This document shows positions 51,797-61,587 of a stretch of 64,000 nucleotides of DNA, one piece after another. Below the pieces are notes generated by a model. That model was not told where the DNA came from. It saw only the letters and a program-made list of their open reading frames with translations, and did no database searches. The DNA comes from Myxococcales bacterium (GTDB lineage Bacteria; Myxococcota; UBA727; GCA-2721815), in contig PBLQ01000011.1 in NCBI GenBank assembly GCA_002721815.1, positions 62,001 to 126,000 on the forward strand. The letters run 5' to 3'. Positions within the stretch are counted from its first letter, which is position 1; the number at the start of each line of letters is the position of its first letter. A program made the translations under genes and the position numbers.

Positions 51797-54076
51797 TTAA
51801 GTTTCGGACGAAGTATCTTGTGTACACTGAAAATGAAGAGATTCCTCGCCGTCTTCACCTTTGGTGACCGACACAATGACGTCGCCACCATCAGACAAAC
51901 CGCCAAAAAGAAGTTCGTTGGTTAACGGTTTTTTCAACTCGTCTTCCATCAAACGCGCCAGCGGGCGCGCACCCATTTCTGGGCTGTAGCCTTTGTCTGC
52001 CAGATAAGATTTTGCGTCGAGATTGAGCGTGATTTGTACATCCCTCTCACCCAGTTGAGACTCAATGTCCTTCATGAACTTTTCAACGATGCATTCCATG
52101 GCTTCGGGTTGCAGGGGCTGAAAAGGGATACGTGCATCGAGCCGGTTACGAAACTCCGGAGAAAAATGCTTTTTATAGGCCGTTTCGTCTGCGCCCACGT
52201 TCGTTGCGTCGCCAAATCCGATTTTCCTTGCAGCCAAATCTCGGGCGCCCACATTACTGGTCATGATCAACACGGCATTCCTAAAATCTGCCACCCGGCC
52301 GTTGTTATCCGTCAGTCGTCCATAATCCATCACCTGTAAAAGGGTGTTGAACACATCGGGGTGTGCCTTTTCAATCTCGTCGAGGAGAATCACAGCGTGG
52401 GGCGTCTTGGTCACCGCATCGGTCAGCAGACCGCCTTGGTCGTACCCCACATAGCCTGGAGGCGCCCCGATCAAGCGAGCCACGGAGTGCCGTTCCATAT
52501 ACTCACTCATATCGAACCGTTTAAATTCAATTCCCAAGGTTTTTGCAAGCTGCTTTGCCACCTCGGTTTTACCCACACCGGTGGGACCCGTGAACAAGAA
52601 ACTACCAATGGGTTTTTCGCTATCTCGCAGCCCTGCCCGCGCCATGCGAATGGCTTCAGTAAGGCGTTGTACCGCTGGCTCTTGCCCGAAAACAACTTTC
52701 ATCAAATCAGCGTCGAGATTCTTCAATGCCGTTTTATCGTCCACCGAGACCTGCTTGGGCGGGATTTGGGCCATTCGAGAAACAGTCTCTTCGATGTGTG
52801 TCTCATTCACTTCTTTGACCTCATCGTCGTTGGCCGGCGTCAACTTTACACCAGCCGCAGCCTCGTCGATCAAATCGATGGCCTTATCAGGAAGCTTTCG
52901 GTCGTGCAGATGTTTCGCACTCAACTTTACTGCGGCCACGATGGCCTCCTCAGTAAACCGCACCTCGTGAAAATCTTCATATTCAGTTTTAAGCCCTTGC
53001 AATATCTCCATGCACTCATCTTCAGAGGGCTCCACTATGTCTACTTTTTGAAAACGACGAACCAAAGCGCGGTCTTTTTCGAAATGGTTTCTAAATTCTT
53101 TATATGTGGTCGAACCAATACATCGCAGTTTTCCACTGCCCAATGCGGGCTTCAATAAGTTAGAAGCGTCCATGGCCCCGCCGGAGGTGGCACCCGCCCC
53201 AATGAGCGTATGTATCTCATCGATGACCAAGACAGCTTTACCATGTTCCTTCAATGCTTTGATTACTGCCTTGAGCCGGTTCTCGAAGTCACCACGATAC
53301 CGCGTTCCTGCCAACAGAGAACCCATATCTAAGGAAAAAAGGTCCGTATCCAGTAACGGTTTAGGCACGTCACCGGCCACAATTTTTTGTGCCAGCCCTT
53401 CGGCCATTGCCGTTTTCCCCACGCCGGCCTCTCCCACATACAACGGGTTGTTCTTACGTCGACGACACAATATGTGAATGGTGCGTTGGATTTCCTTCTC
53501 ACGCCCGACCAGTTTGTCGAGGTCTCCCTCTCGTGCCCTTTGGGTCAAATTTTCGGTAAATGCATCTAGGGGGTTGCCACCAGCCTCAAGGTCTTCCTCC
53601 TCGTCGTCATCCCCTACTGGAACGATGGACTGACGTTGGCCTTCGCCCAGTTTGGAAACGCCGTGTGACACAAAGCTCACCACGTCCAGGCGTTCTACGC
53701 CTTCGTTTTTTAGGAGATAAGCGGCAAAAGAGTCAGATTCGCCGAAGATGGAGACCAACACATTGTAACCCTTGACCTCTTGCTTGCCCGCACTCATCAC
53801 GTGCATGGCCGCGCGCTGAATCACCCGTTGAAACCCCACGGAAGGTCGTGTTTCGAGTTCTTCCTCTTCCAGCTCTTCTAACTCGTCTTCAAAGAAATCG
53901 TGAAAGTGAGACTTCAGGCTGTCCAGATTCGCCCCACAGTGCCGCAAGACCTCCACCGTGTCATCATCGTGCAAAAGCGCGAACAATAAATGCTCTACCG
54001 TGGCAAACTCATGCCCTCTTTCATGGGCATCACTTAAAGCCAATCGAACGGCCAGTTCAACTTCTTTACTCAGCAT
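51797..54076 (-). CDS. clpA: ATP-dependent Clp protease ATP-binding subunit
   Basis: ClpA unfolds proteins and feeds them to ClpP. The 759 residues match E. coli ClpA: an N-domain with two Clp repeats (1-145), an acidic linker, AAA1 with Walker A GEAGVGKT, and AAA2 with GPTGVGKTE. The IGF tripeptide (ARKIGFGDATN) is the loop that docks on ClpP. The lack of a ClpB-type middle coiled coil supports ClpA over ClpB or ClpC. clpP is not in the window. The gene follows clpS by 54 bases on the same strand. Confidence 0.96.
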   Translation of the reverse strand: MLSKEVELAVRLALSDAHERGHEFATVEHLLFALLHDDDTVEVLRHCGANLDSLKSHFHDFFEDELEELEEEELETRPSVGFQRVIQRAAMHVMSAGKQEVKGYNVLVSIFGESDSFAAYLLKNEGVERLDVVSFVSHGVSKLGEGQRQSIVPVGDDDEEEDLEAGGNPLDAFTENLTQRAREGDLDKLVGREKEIQRTIHILCRRRKNNPLYVGEAGVGKTAMAEGLAQKIVAGDVPKPLLDTDLFSLDMGSLLAGTRYRGDFENRLKAVIKALKEHGKAVLVIDEIHTLIGAGATSGGAMDASNLLKPALGSGKLRCIGSTTYKEFRNHFEKDRALVRRFQKVDIVEPSEDECMEILQGLKTEYEDFHEVRFTEEAIVAAVKLSAKHLHDRKLPDKAIDLIDEAAAGVKLTPANDDEVKEVNETHIEETVSRMAQIPPKQVSVDDKTALKNLDADLMKVVFGQEPAVQRLTEAIRMARAGLRDSEKPIGSFLFTGPTGVGKTEVAKQLAKTLGIEFKRFDMSEYMERHSVARLIGAPPGYVGYDQGGLLTDAVTKTPHAVILLDEIEKAHPDVFNTLLQVMDYGRLTDNNGRVADFRNAVLIMTSNVGARDLAARKIGFGDATNVGADETAYKKHFSPEFRNRLDARIPFQPLQPEAMECIVEKFMKDIESQLGERDVQITLNLDAKSYLADKGYSPEMGARPLARLMEDELKKPLTNELLFGGLSDGGDVIVSVTKGEDGEESLHFQCTQDTSSET

Positions 54077-54130
54077 CGCGCTCTTTGCCTCCTGGCTTTA
54101 GTTTGAACCAATCCTGTAGATCTTTCCAGT

Positions 54131-54460
54131 TTATGGCTCCGGTTCTGCCGTAATCATAAGCGGCATGCCGTTTTCACGGGCGTATCCTGTGACCACCTCC
54201 ACCTTGGATTCGGCCACATCCCGAGTGTAAGCACCCACAATGGCCTGACCAGAGGTATGTACCTTGAGCATGAGGTGGGCCGCTTCAGTGGGATCTTTTC
54301 GGAAATACTTTTGCAGGATATGCACCACGAACTCCTGTGTGGTGTAATCGTCGTTGTGCATAATTACCTGAAATTTACGCGGTTTTTTAGTGGAGATCCG
54401 CTCTAACGTCTCGATTCCGGTTTCGTGGCGGGGCGCTTTTTTTGGGGGTTTCTTGCTCAC
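54131..54460 (-). CDS. clpS: Clp protease adaptor
   Basis: ClpS recognises N-terminal Leu, Phe, Trp and Tyr residues and hands the proteins to ClpA. The start is GTG at 54460, preceded by GAGAGG at seven bases; an ATG far upstream (54634) would add unrelated residues, including the terminator region. The 109-residue product has a basic flexible N-tail, then the core VIMHNDDYTTQEFVVHIL with the Asp residues that bind the free amino group, and HTSGQAIVGAYTRDVAE with the His. The usual length is about 100-110 residues. It is co-transcribed with clpA. Confidence 0.94.
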   Translation of the reverse strand: MSKKPPKKAPRHETGIETLERISTKKPRKFQVIMHNDDYTTQEFVVHILQKYFRKDPTEAAHLMLKVHTSGQAIVGAYTRDVAESKVEVVTGYARENGMPLMITAEPEP

Positions 54461-54595
54461 CGAACTACCTCTCAACGGTTCGAGTTTATTATACAAACTA
54501 CCCCCGGGTCGGTGCAAATCTATAGGTGTTCTCTGGATCCAGTTCGGTCCTTTTCTAAGGATTGATGAGCAAACCCAGCGATTCCCCAAAACAGA

Positions 54596-54623
54596 CAAAA
54601 AAAAAGCAGGCCACCAGCCTGCT
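54596..54623 (-). terminator. Rho-independent terminator of the ACIII-cytochrome oxidase operon
   Basis: On the minus strand AGCAGGC (54623-54617), loop of five, GCCTGCT (54611-54605) are followed by about ten U (forward A run 54596-54605). It lies 22 bases after the coxD stop. Confidence 0.92.
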
Positions 54624-54645
54624 CTTTTGTCCAAGTTCGGAACGT

Positions 54646-55137
54646 TTAGTGATGCGGTTTGGCGAAATTAAGTTTTTCTTTCACCGGCGCCTCAAGCTTC
54701 GGTCGAAGCTGCAAACTCACATCATCGTTTGCACCTGGATTGTCGATACTGTGCTGAATCACGGCTTCGTCTCGCGGCAAAAAGTTACGCCGTTGGACGT
54801 CCACCATTGTTCGCCCTTCCATGTCGAACCACGGAAAGATGAAGAATAATCCTAAAAAGAGGAAAGACGACATGATGATCACAAAGTTCAACTTGTTGTC
54901 CCATGCAATGTGCATGAAGATAAACAGCACGATGAAGGCTTTAATCGACGCAATCAACAGGGCCAGAGGAAGGTTAAACACGCCAATATCAATCTGGGCG
55001 GCAGCCCATGTCACGAAGGTCAAAAACATCAGAACACTAATCGTTCCGATATAGACCGACATGGGCAAGACGTGCGGCGCGTCGCCTTTCACGTATGTGA
55101 CGGGTACGAGTCCCTTACTTTCGTTATGGTCAGACAT
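54646..55137 (-). CDS. coxD: Cytochrome c oxidase subunit IV
   Basis: The 163-residue protein has three membrane helices (YIGTISVLMFLTFVTWAAAQ, LALLIASIKAFIVLFIFMHI, VIIMSSFLFLGLFFIFPWFD), the pattern of the small subunit IV of caa3-type oxidases; the KAFIVLFIFMH helix is the common signature. A soluble tail of about 65 residues is longer than in many relatives. It is the last gene of the oxidase operon, 12 bases after coxC, and precedes the terminator. Confidence 0.88.
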   Translation of the reverse strand: MSDHNESKGLVPVTYVKGDAPHVLPMSVYIGTISVLMFLTFVTWAAAQIDIGVFNLPLALLIASIKAFIVLFIFMHIAWDNKLNFVIIMSSFLFLGLFFIFPWFDMEGRTMVDVQRRNFLPRDEAVIQHSIDNPGANDDVSLQLRPKLEAPVKEKLNFAKPHH

Positions 55138-55149
55138 GGTCGCTGCTCC

Positions 55150-55809
55150 TTAACCTACGAGATAGAGAAGAGGAAATAAGAAAATCCAAATGACATCGAC
55201 CAAGTGCCAATAAAGGCCGCCGATTTCCAATGGGACGTAATACTCAGAACAGAAATGGCCCTTAATATTCTTTATCAACAACCAGAATAGAACTGCCATA
55301 CCAATCAGAACGTGAACACCGTGCAAGCCCGTCATCAGGAAGTAGATTCCAAAGAAGATGTGAGCTTGGTCGGGGTTGGGCACCGTGGCGTTCGTGAAGT
55401 AAACACCTGGCAGAAGGCCTGCGTGAAACTTGTGAGAGTACTCAAAGTATTTCACCACCATAAACGTGGCCGCACAGACCAACGTAATGATGAGATGAAT
55501 GGTCACTTGCCCCGGATTATCCGTCTGCGCGGCTCTAATAGCCAAAGCAACCGTGAGGGATGAGACCAGGAGTACCACCGTGTTCACAGTCCCCATGGTC
55601 ACGTCCAGGTGGCCGTGCGCATCGATATAGGCTTGGGGATGCAGATAACGGTAAATACCGTAGGCAACAAAAAGCCCGCCGAAGAGGAGGACTTCAGTGA
55701 CCAGAAATCCCCACATGCCCATTTTCCCAGCATCGATCTGCTGCGCGGGCGTGGAGAAGTGACCCGCTAAGGGGAATCTTCCTGGTTCGAGATTGGTATT
55801 CGCTGACAT
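55150..55809 (-). CDS. coxC: Cytochrome c oxidase subunit III
   Basis: Subunit III has no redox centres but stabilises the proton-pumping core. The 219 residues show about five to seven helices, with the conserved GMWGFLVTEVLLFGGLFVAY, FFGIYFLMTGLHGVHVLIGM and GLYWHLVDVIWIFLFPLLYL segments. The short form (about 200-220 residues) is usual in caa3 oxidases. It lies 27 bases after coxA and 12 before coxD. Confidence 0.93.
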   Translation of the reverse strand: MSANTNLEPGRFPLAGHFSTPAQQIDAGKMGMWGFLVTEVLLFGGLFVAYGIYRYLHPQAYIDAHGHLDVTMGTVNTVVLLVSSLTVALAIRAAQTDNPGQVTIHLIITLVCAATFMVVKYFEYSHKFHAGLLPGVYFTNATVPNPDQAHIFFGIYFLMTGLHGVHVLIGMAVLFWLLIKNIKGHFCSEYYVPLEIGGLYWHLVDVIWIFLFPLLYLVG

Positions 55810-55836
55810 AGTTCTTCGCCTCGCTAAAGTGAAAAT

Positions 55837-57444
55837 TTAATCACTGTAACCTTCTTCAATACCGAAGTCGTATGGACCGGTGGTTACGTGTGGGGTTTCG
55901 TGGAAGTTGTGCTCAATAGGTGGCGTGGTGCAAACAGTCCATTCCAGGGTACTCGCGTTCCATGGATTCTGTGGGGCTTTTTCACCGTTGCGCAAAGAAT
56001 CGATCAAACTCCATAATGCAACGAACAAACCGAGAGCAAGAATATAAGAACCAATGGTTGAAATCTGATGATAGAATTCAAACTGCTCGAGGTAGTTGTA
56101 ATAGCGTCGCGGCATCCCCTGGGAGCCCATAAAGAACTGCGTGAAGAATGTCACATTAAAGCCGATGAACACCAGAATAGCACCGGTTGCTCCTAAAGAT
56201 TCTTTGTACATCTTGCCGGTCATCTTTGGCCACCAGTAATAAATGCCACCGATAAAAGCCATGATTGTAGAACCCATCATTACGTAATGAAAGTGAGCGA
56301 CAACAAAATAGGTATCGTGCAAGTGAATGTCCACAGACAAAACGCCCAAGAACAATCCTGTAAGTCCACCGATGGTGAACAAGAAAATGAACATCAAAGC
56401 GTACAACATTGGCGTCGCGAGGTTAATGGCGCCTTTGTACAAGGTTGCGACCCAGTTAAAGATCTTCACACCTGAAGGAATCGCCACGAGCATGGTGAGA
56501 AAGGAGAAGATTGCACCGGCCAAGGCACTCTGCCCTGATACGAAAAGATGGTGCCCCCAAACCAAGAAGCTGATGAGTGCGATGGACAATGATGAGAACG
56601 CTACAAAGGAATACCCAAAAACGCGTTTTTGGGAAAATGCAGCAATCAAATCAGACATGATGGCCATGCCGGGCAAAATCATGATGTACACAGCAGGGTG
56701 AGAATAGAACCAAAAGAAGTGCTGAAAGAGCACCGGGTCACCGCCCAAAGTTGGATCAAAGATGCCAACCCCGAGAGTGCGCTCCACGATGATCAACAGA
56801 AGGGTGATGGCCAAAACGGGCGTTGCCAAAATTTGGATCAGCGCTGTGGCATAGATTCCCCAGATGAAGAGCGGCATGTTAAACCAGGTCATCCCAGGGG
56901 CTCGCATTTTATGCACCGTGGTCATAAAGTTCATACCGGTCAGAATTGATGAGAAACCCAGAATGAAGGCAGCGAGCGTCATACTGACGACGGCCTGCGA
57001 ACTTTGTGAGGAGTAAGGCGTATAAAATGTCCAACCGGTATCGACCGCTCCTGAGACCATCGAATAGACGGCGAACAGAGACCCGGTAACATAAATGTAG
57101 TAAGACAGGAGATTCAGCTTAGGGAAAGCCACGTCTTTTGCCCCGAGCTGAAGTGGCAACACAAAATTCCCTAATGCCGCAGGGATGGAAGGGATGATCA
57201 CCAGAAACACCATGATAACACCGTGCATGGTGAATGCTTGGTTGTATTGCTGAGCGCTCATGATGGTTTCGGTGTGCGTGAAAAGCTCAGTACGCACCAA
57301 AATGGCGAAAATGCCACCGATCAGGAAGAAAAAGAGCACCGATGCCAAGTACATTAGTCCCAGGCGTTTGTGGTCAATGGTCAACAGCCAGGATTTAATC
57401 CCAGTGCTGGCGCGAAGATAATCTACGTCGTGATTGTCAGACAT
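55837..57444 (-). CDS. coxA: Cytochrome c oxidase subunit I
   Basis: The catalytic subunit reduces oxygen to water at the haem a3-CuB site and pumps protons. The 535 residues hold the haem a ligand His in [11 protein letters not shown], the CuB segment [15 protein letters not shown] with the His-Tyr cross-link pattern, HHLFVSG, and the haem ligands in [13 protein letters not shown]. Twelve helices are expected and visible. The long hydrophilic end is normal for the A-type. Genes for haem a synthesis and insertion (ctaA, ctaB) are not in the window. Confidence 0.97.
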   Translation of the reverse strand: MSDNHDVDYLRASTGIKSWLLTIDHKRLGLMYLASVLFFFLIGGIFAILVRTELFTHTETIMSAQQYNQAFTMHGVIMVFLVIIPSIPAALGNFVLPLQLGAKDVAFPKLNLLSYYIYVTGSLFAVYSMVSGAVDTGWTFYTPYSSQSSQAVVSMTLAAFILGFSSILTGMNFMTTVHKMRAPGMTWFNMPLFIWGIYATALIQILATPVLAITLLLIIVERTLGVGIFDPTLGGDPVLFQHFFWFYSHPAVYIMILPGMAIMSDLIAAFSQKRVFGYSFVAFSSLSIALISFLVWGHHLFVSGQSALAGAIFSFLTMLVAIPSGVKIFNWVATLYKGAINLATPMLYALMFIFLFTIGGLTGLFLGVLSVDIHLHDTYFVVAHFHYVMMGSTIMAFIGGIYYWWPKMTGKMYKESLGATGAILVFIGFNVTFFTQFFMGSQGMPRRYYNYLEQFEFYHQISTIGSYILALGLFVALWSLIDSLRNGEKAPQNPWNASTLEWTVCTTPPIEHNFHETPHVTTGPYDFGIEEGYSD

Positions 57445-57468
57445 TTCTGCCTCCTAAAAACTTTGCGC

Positions 57469-58452
57469 TTATTTCAGCGTCTTGATGTATTCGATCAAAC
57501 CCACAATTTCGCGTTCTTTAAGCTTGCCTTGATAAGGCGTCATCAGATTTTGATAACTCTCAACGATCTTGGCAGCTGGATTCAAAATCGATTCACGCAT
57601 GTATGCATCATCGACTTTGACGGTGGACCCGTCAGCGAGTTTTTCGTCTCTCCCGTAAAGTCCCTTGAAACTTGGCCCGACCAATCTAGACCCATCAATG
57701 GAGTGACAAGCATTACAGCCTTTTGAACCGTATAGTTTTTCTCCAAGCGCTACGGGTGGCAAGCTGTTACTGGCCGCCTGTGTCTTTTCTATCCAAGCAC
57801 GGAATTCTTCCTGTTTGACCACCCGAACTTTCGCCAACATGTTGGAGTGGTCTTTACCACAGTATTCTGTACACAGAACCGGATAGAGGCCTTCTTTGTT
57901 GGCATTAAACCAAAGTGTCGTGTATCGACCGGGAACCGCATCCATCTTCACGCGAAAGTTCGGAATGAAGAAGGAGTGCAAAACATCTTCAGCAATAATG
58001 ATGAGTTTGATGTTGGTATCCACAGGCACCACAAACTCTACACCCTGCCCACTTACAGCCACATCATCCTCTGGGTAGGAAATTTCCCAGAACCATTTTT
58101 GGCCTGTGATGCGCATTTCCATGGCGTCAGGTGGTGCAATATACAAATTCAAGAAGCCGCGAAGGCCCCAAACGAAAAGAACCACCAAGTAGAAGAACGG
58201 CAGAACGGACCATAAGGTCTCAATCAGGACACCGTGGTCGCGTTGAGAGTAGGCCTTCCGTGAGAAATTTTTGACCCTGTATTTGACCAAAAACCACAGC
58301 ATCGGGGCCACGACAAGTATGCCCAGAAAAATGCAAGACCAATAAATGAAGTAGAACAGACCGTCCACATCAGCCGCTTGGGTTGAAGCAACTGCAGGTG
58401 TCCAAACACTGTCCACCAAGACTTCCATGGATTGTAATGCTTTAATATCCAT
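57469..58452 (-). CDS. coxB: Cytochrome c oxidase subunit II with a fused cytochrome c domain
   Basis: The 327 residues contain two N-terminal helices and a cupredoxin domain with the CuA site (CTEYCGKDHSNM, ligands Cys, Cys, His, Met plus VLHSFFIP). A C-terminal cytochrome c domain follows with one haem site, CNACHS, and a late Met (NLMTPYQG). The fused haem domain marks a caa3-type oxidase, able to take electrons directly from alternative complex III or a small carrier. It lies 24 bases before coxA and 35 after sco. Confidence 0.96.
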   Translation of the reverse strand: MDIKALQSMEVLVDSVWTPAVASTQAADVDGLFYFIYWSCIFLGILVVAPMLWFLVKYRVKNFSRKAYSQRDHGVLIETLWSVLPFFYLVVLFVWGLRGFLNLYIAPPDAMEMRITGQKWFWEISYPEDDVAVSGQGVEFVVPVDTNIKLIIIAEDVLHSFFIPNFRVKMDAVPGRYTTLWFNANKEGLYPVLCTEYCGKDHSNMLAKVRVVKQEEFRAWIEKTQAASNSLPPVALGEKLYGSKGCNACHSIDGSRLVGPSFKGLYGRDEKLADGSTVKVDDAYMRESILNPAAKIVESYQNLMTPYQGKLKEREIVGLIEYIKTLK

Positions 58453-58487
58453 CGGCTTTTAAGCCTCCAAGTAATTGCAATACAACA

Positions 58488-59390
58488 CTAGGTTGCATTA
58501 GCAGGTTTTCTCTCGTTTTTCTTCATCACGAAAAATGTCAACATCAATAATAGCACCGTTAAAATGGCAGCCAACCGCATCAGCCCCCACACATAGACCG
58601 TGTAGGTACCAACTTCAGCATTATACTGAAAACAACTCAAAACGATACGGTCGAGCAATTGCCCGATCTTACCTTTGCCCGCTTCGAGCAGGGCGAACCG
58701 TAAGTCTTTTGCCTCGTACATTAGTCCGAAGAGCACATTGTTCAAAATGCCGTCAGGCGTGGCAATATAAATACCAGCTGCGTGTGCATACTCCCCCGAT
58801 TCCGCGTCTTTATTGAACCCGAAACCCAATGATTTCGTTACTGTATCAATAGATTCCTGCGTCCCGGTGTGGAATGCCCAGCCTTGGCTCTTCTCCGTAT
58901 ATCCTAAGGACCGAAGATAACTACCACGTTTTTTCGCCGCCAATTCAGTCCCCTCTTCGGGACTGATGGACATGGTGACGATTTGAAAATCTTTGCCAAG
59001 ATCCAGTCCGACACCCTTCAGGCCATCAACCAGAGCATTAAGCACCAAATCGCACAGCATCGGGCATTTGTAATACCCTAAGGTGACAATGGTGGGGATT
59101 TCATTCTTGAAGTAATCGCCCAGCGTCACCTGTTTCCCGGTGTGGTCTGTCCATTCCGTACCCAACGGTAGTTTCTTACCCAGTTCGGGTTGAATCTCGG
59201 CGTCCTTGAGCATTTTGGGCTCATGGGTAGCTGGCAAAATATTGTCCGAAGCTTGATTGCTACCGAGTATTCCAAGACCTTTGACCACTGCAGAATCAGC
59301 AAGCGAGGACTTGCCGTCGGCTGCGATGGCGGCCGTACTTGCAAAGGCTAAACAGACTACAAAAGTCTTATGGAATAACGAACGAATCAT
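58488..59390 (-). CDS. SCO1/SenC-family copper chaperone
   Basis: Sco proteins deliver copper to CuA of subunit II and keep its cysteines reduced. The 300 residues begin with a signal peptide (cut near AIA-AD). The thioredoxin-like domain has the copper motif YYKCPMLC (C-x3-C) and the distant His in YAHAAGIYI, and a C-terminal membrane helix anchors the protein (LAAILTVLLLMLTFFVM). The place directly before coxB fits this job. Its ATG overlaps the stop of the small one-helix protein (ATGA). Confidence 0.93.
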   Translation of the reverse strand: MIRSLFHKTFVVCLAFASTAAIAADGKSSLADSAVVKGLGILGSNQASDNILPATHEPKMLKDAEIQPELGKKLPLGTEWTDHTGKQVTLGDYFKNEIPTIVTLGYYKCPMLCDLVLNALVDGLKGVGLDLGKDFQIVTMSISPEEGTELAAKKRGSYLRSLGYTEKSQGWAFHTGTQESIDTVTKSLGFGFNKDAESGEYAHAAGIYIATPDGILNNVLFGLMYEAKDLRFALLEAGKGKIGQLLDRIVLSCFQYNAEVGTYTVYVWGLMRLAAILTVLLLMLTFFVMKKNERKPANAT

Positions 59391-59686
59391 TTACTTTTAT
59401 ATTTATCAACAATCAGCTTTTTGGCAGCATCGATCGACTTACCTTTTTCACCTTTTAACAAAGGCGCCGCGGCCTCTTCATGCTCAGCATATTCGGTCAG
59501 AGGGTAAGTACGCTGATTCACCTCTTTGATGCGATCCACTTCCCAAAGGAAATAGGCATAAAGAACTACAAAGTTTGCGATGACGAAAATAACGAACAGG
59601 AAGAGAAACACTACTAAGGTAGCTTGCCCTTTTGTTCCCAAATCCGGTTCTGCGTCTAGTTGTGCGTCAGAGTTCGAGTGTCCCAT
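59387..59686 (-). CDS. Unknown small one-helix membrane protein between actF and sco
   Basis: The 99 residues have a polar N-terminus, one membrane helix (ATLVVFLFLFVIFVIANFVV) and a charged C-terminal half (EVDRIKEVNQRTYPLTEY, GKSIDAAKKLIVDKYKSK). No known family is recognised. It starts 16 bases after actF and overlaps sco (ATGA). Its position suggests an accessory part of either alternative complex III (a small ActG-like subunit) or of oxidase assembly; both are inferences from order only. Confidence 0.7.
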   Translation of the reverse strand: MGHSNSDAQLDAEPDLGTKGQATLVVFLFLFVIFVIANFVVLYAYFLWEVDRIKEVNQRTYPLTEYAEHEEAAAPLLKGEKGKSIDAAKKLIVDKYKSK

Positions 59687-59702
59687 CGGTCACATCTCCT
59701 TC

Positions 59703-60926
59703 TTAATAATTCTCGTGGCCCAGGCTTTCTTCGAAGCGCGGGTCACCGGAAGCAGCCAAAAGATTCTTGTTCAATAAGAAACCAAAAACCGTCAAAAATA
59801 CGCCAAAAACACCAATCAGTGCGGCAAAGTCGCCCATGTTGACGTGCATGTGAGGTGCATGCTCACCGAACTTGAGGCCGTGGGCCGCAAAGTTAGGCAA
59901 CACCAACCAGTAGATATCGACAATGTGCATGACGATGATCCATACGGCCCCTACGGCCAGCCCAAGTCGATTACGTTTCACGTGGCGGGACAGCAGGAAT
60001 AGAAATGGAACGAAAAAGTGCGTGATCGGCATGGCCCAAGAAATGAATTCCCAACCATGCGCCAATCGATGGTAGTAGAACTCCACTTCTTCAGGGATGT
60101 TCGCGTACCAAATCAGCATGAACTGACTAAAGCCGATATAAGCCCAGAAAACAGTGAAGCCGAACATGAACTTTCCGATGTCGTGGTAGTGCTCGGTGGT
60201 CACCACATTGGTAAGCGCCCCGGCTCTTTGCAAGCCCATCAATACCAGCGCCATAAAGGAAAAGGTAAAAAGCATGCTACCGGCGAAAAAATAAACGCCA
60301 AAAATGGTGGAATACCAATGCGGCTGTAAAGACATCAACCAATCGAATGCGGCGAAGGATTGAGACAAAGCGTAAATGGCAATACCGGCCGGAGATAAAA
60401 CCACCAGCAATTTGGTCAGTTCTTTCTTGTCCCCGGCATCTTGGGCCACCGAACGTCGATAATAGACGGCGGCCAGCAAGGACCACAGCACAAAATAGGC
60501 AATAGCTCTGACGTAGAAGAAACCCTCATTTAGGTAGGGAGCCTTTGCTTTCAAAAATTTATCGTGGGACTCAACATGCGTCCAATGAAAGAGGTCGTGG
60601 GCCCCTAAGACCACCGGGATGAACAACAGTGCAAAAACCGGCAAGGTCATCATCCCATTTTCAGCAATACGACGTATGCCCATGGACCAGCCTGCGCGGA
60701 CCAAATACTGAATGAGTACGAATGCCATGCAGCCCAGTGCCAGGGATAACGTGGTAATGAAGCCGAAGTGGTAGGAGTAGTAGCCTCGGGCCGGGTCGTC
60801 CCCGAATCCGGCGTACCAAGCCCCTAGACCGATGACGGCTAAAGCCAACCCGATAAGGTGAAGTTTGCCCCAAATGCTTCCTTCTGGAACAACGAGCTCT
60901 GATTTATCTACAGTTTTTGCTTCCAC
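59703..60926 (-). CDS. actF: Alternative complex III subunit ActF
   Basis: ActF is one of the two large membrane subunits (NrfD-like fold) of the quinol:electron acceptor oxidoreductase. I choose the GTG at 60926: it is one base after the actE stop, has AGAGGA upstream and gives 407 residues. A longer frame to 61010 would add 28 Gln/Lys-rich residues that are only the shadow of actE. About ten helices are visible (LIGLALAVIGLGAWY, LALGCMAFVLIQYLVR, ALLFIPVVLGAHDLFHWTH). The order actBCDEF supports the name. Confidence 0.9.
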   Translation of the reverse strand: MEAKTVDKSELVVPEGSIWGKLHLIGLALAVIGLGAWYAGFGDDPARGYYSYHFGFITTLSLALGCMAFVLIQYLVRAGWSMGIRRIAENGMMTLPVFALLFIPVVLGAHDLFHWTHVESHDKFLKAKAPYLNEGFFYVRAIAYFVLWSLLAAVYYRRSVAQDAGDKKELTKLLVVLSPAGIAIYALSQSFAAFDWLMSLQPHWYSTIFGVYFFAGSMLFTFSFMALVLMGLQRAGALTNVVTTEHYHDIGKFMFGFTVFWAYIGFSQFMLIWYANIPEEVEFYYHRLAHGWEFISWAMPITHFFVPFLFLLSRHVKRNRLGLAVGAVWIIVMHIVDIYWLVLPNFAAHGLKFGEHAPHMHVNMGDFAALIGVFGVFLTVFGFLLNKNLLAASGDPRFEESLGHENY

Positions 60927-60927
60927 G

Positions 60928-61587
60928 TTAGTCCTCTTTTGCTGGCGCTTCTGGTTCTGCGGTTGCTTCTGATTCTTCTGTTGCTTGTGGCTCTGCCGCT
61001 GCTTTCGCAAAAGCGTTGGGGTTCTGGCTCAGCTGTAAGGCCCGAACATAAGACACAATGGCCCACCGATCAGCCTCGGTGATTTGGTGCGAGTAGGCTG
61101 GCATCGAACGAATCCCGTTCGTGATCACATCGTAGAAATGTCCCAGCTTTTGACCGTAAAGGTAGTCGCTATGAAAAGAAGGTGCTTGCACAGGAAGTCT
61201 TTTGGAAACCAAACCCTTCCCATCCCCAGCCTTGCCATGGCATGGGGTACAGTAAATCTCGTACCTGTTTTCACCACGGTTCACCAAAGATTCGGTCATG
61301 GGGAGCGCTGCAGGGAAAGCATCAACCAGTTCACCGTTGGCTTTGCCACGATAGAAGTGATCGTCTTCCTTTAGTTTACCTTGGGCCACGGTGCCCTCAG
61401 GCGGTGTTCTCATGGCCCGGCCATCTGCGAAAAACTCGCTGTTGCGATAAGGCTTAAGCTTGGCTTGCGTATCCATGTTTTGATTGAGGTGGACGGGAGG
61501 TTCGGCACTTTCCCAGCCACGACAGCCACTAAACAGAACCAACGCACCGAGCGCTGAAATGCATATTTGAGTTGCTAAAGGTTTCAT
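60928..61587 (-). CDS. actE: Alternative complex III monohaem cytochrome c subunit ActE
   Basis: The 219-residue protein has a lipoprotein-type signal (LFSGC, Cys22) and one haem-binding site, CTPCH (113-117), with a likely axial Met in SMPAYSHQ. The segment HLNQNMDTQAKLKPYRNS is common in ActE. A Glu/Ala/Pro-rich tail follows. It should pass electrons from the complex towards the oxidase in the periplasm. It overlaps actD by four bases. Confidence 0.92.
   Translation of the reverse strand: MKPLATQICISALGALVLFSGCRGWESAEPPVHLNQNMDTQAKLKPYRNSEFFADGRAMRTPPEGTVAQGKLKEDDHFYRGKANGELVDAFPAALPMTESLVNRGENRYEIYCTPCHGKAGDGKGLVSKRLPVQAPSFHSDYLYGQKLGHFYDVITNGIRSMPAYSHQITEADRWAIVSYVRALQLSQNPNAFAKAAAEPQATEESEATAEPEAPAKED

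Noticed and set aside
60927-61010. N-terminal extension of ActF
   Set aside because: The 28 added residues are a Gln/Lys-rich shadow of the actE 3' end; GTG 60926 has the ribosome site.
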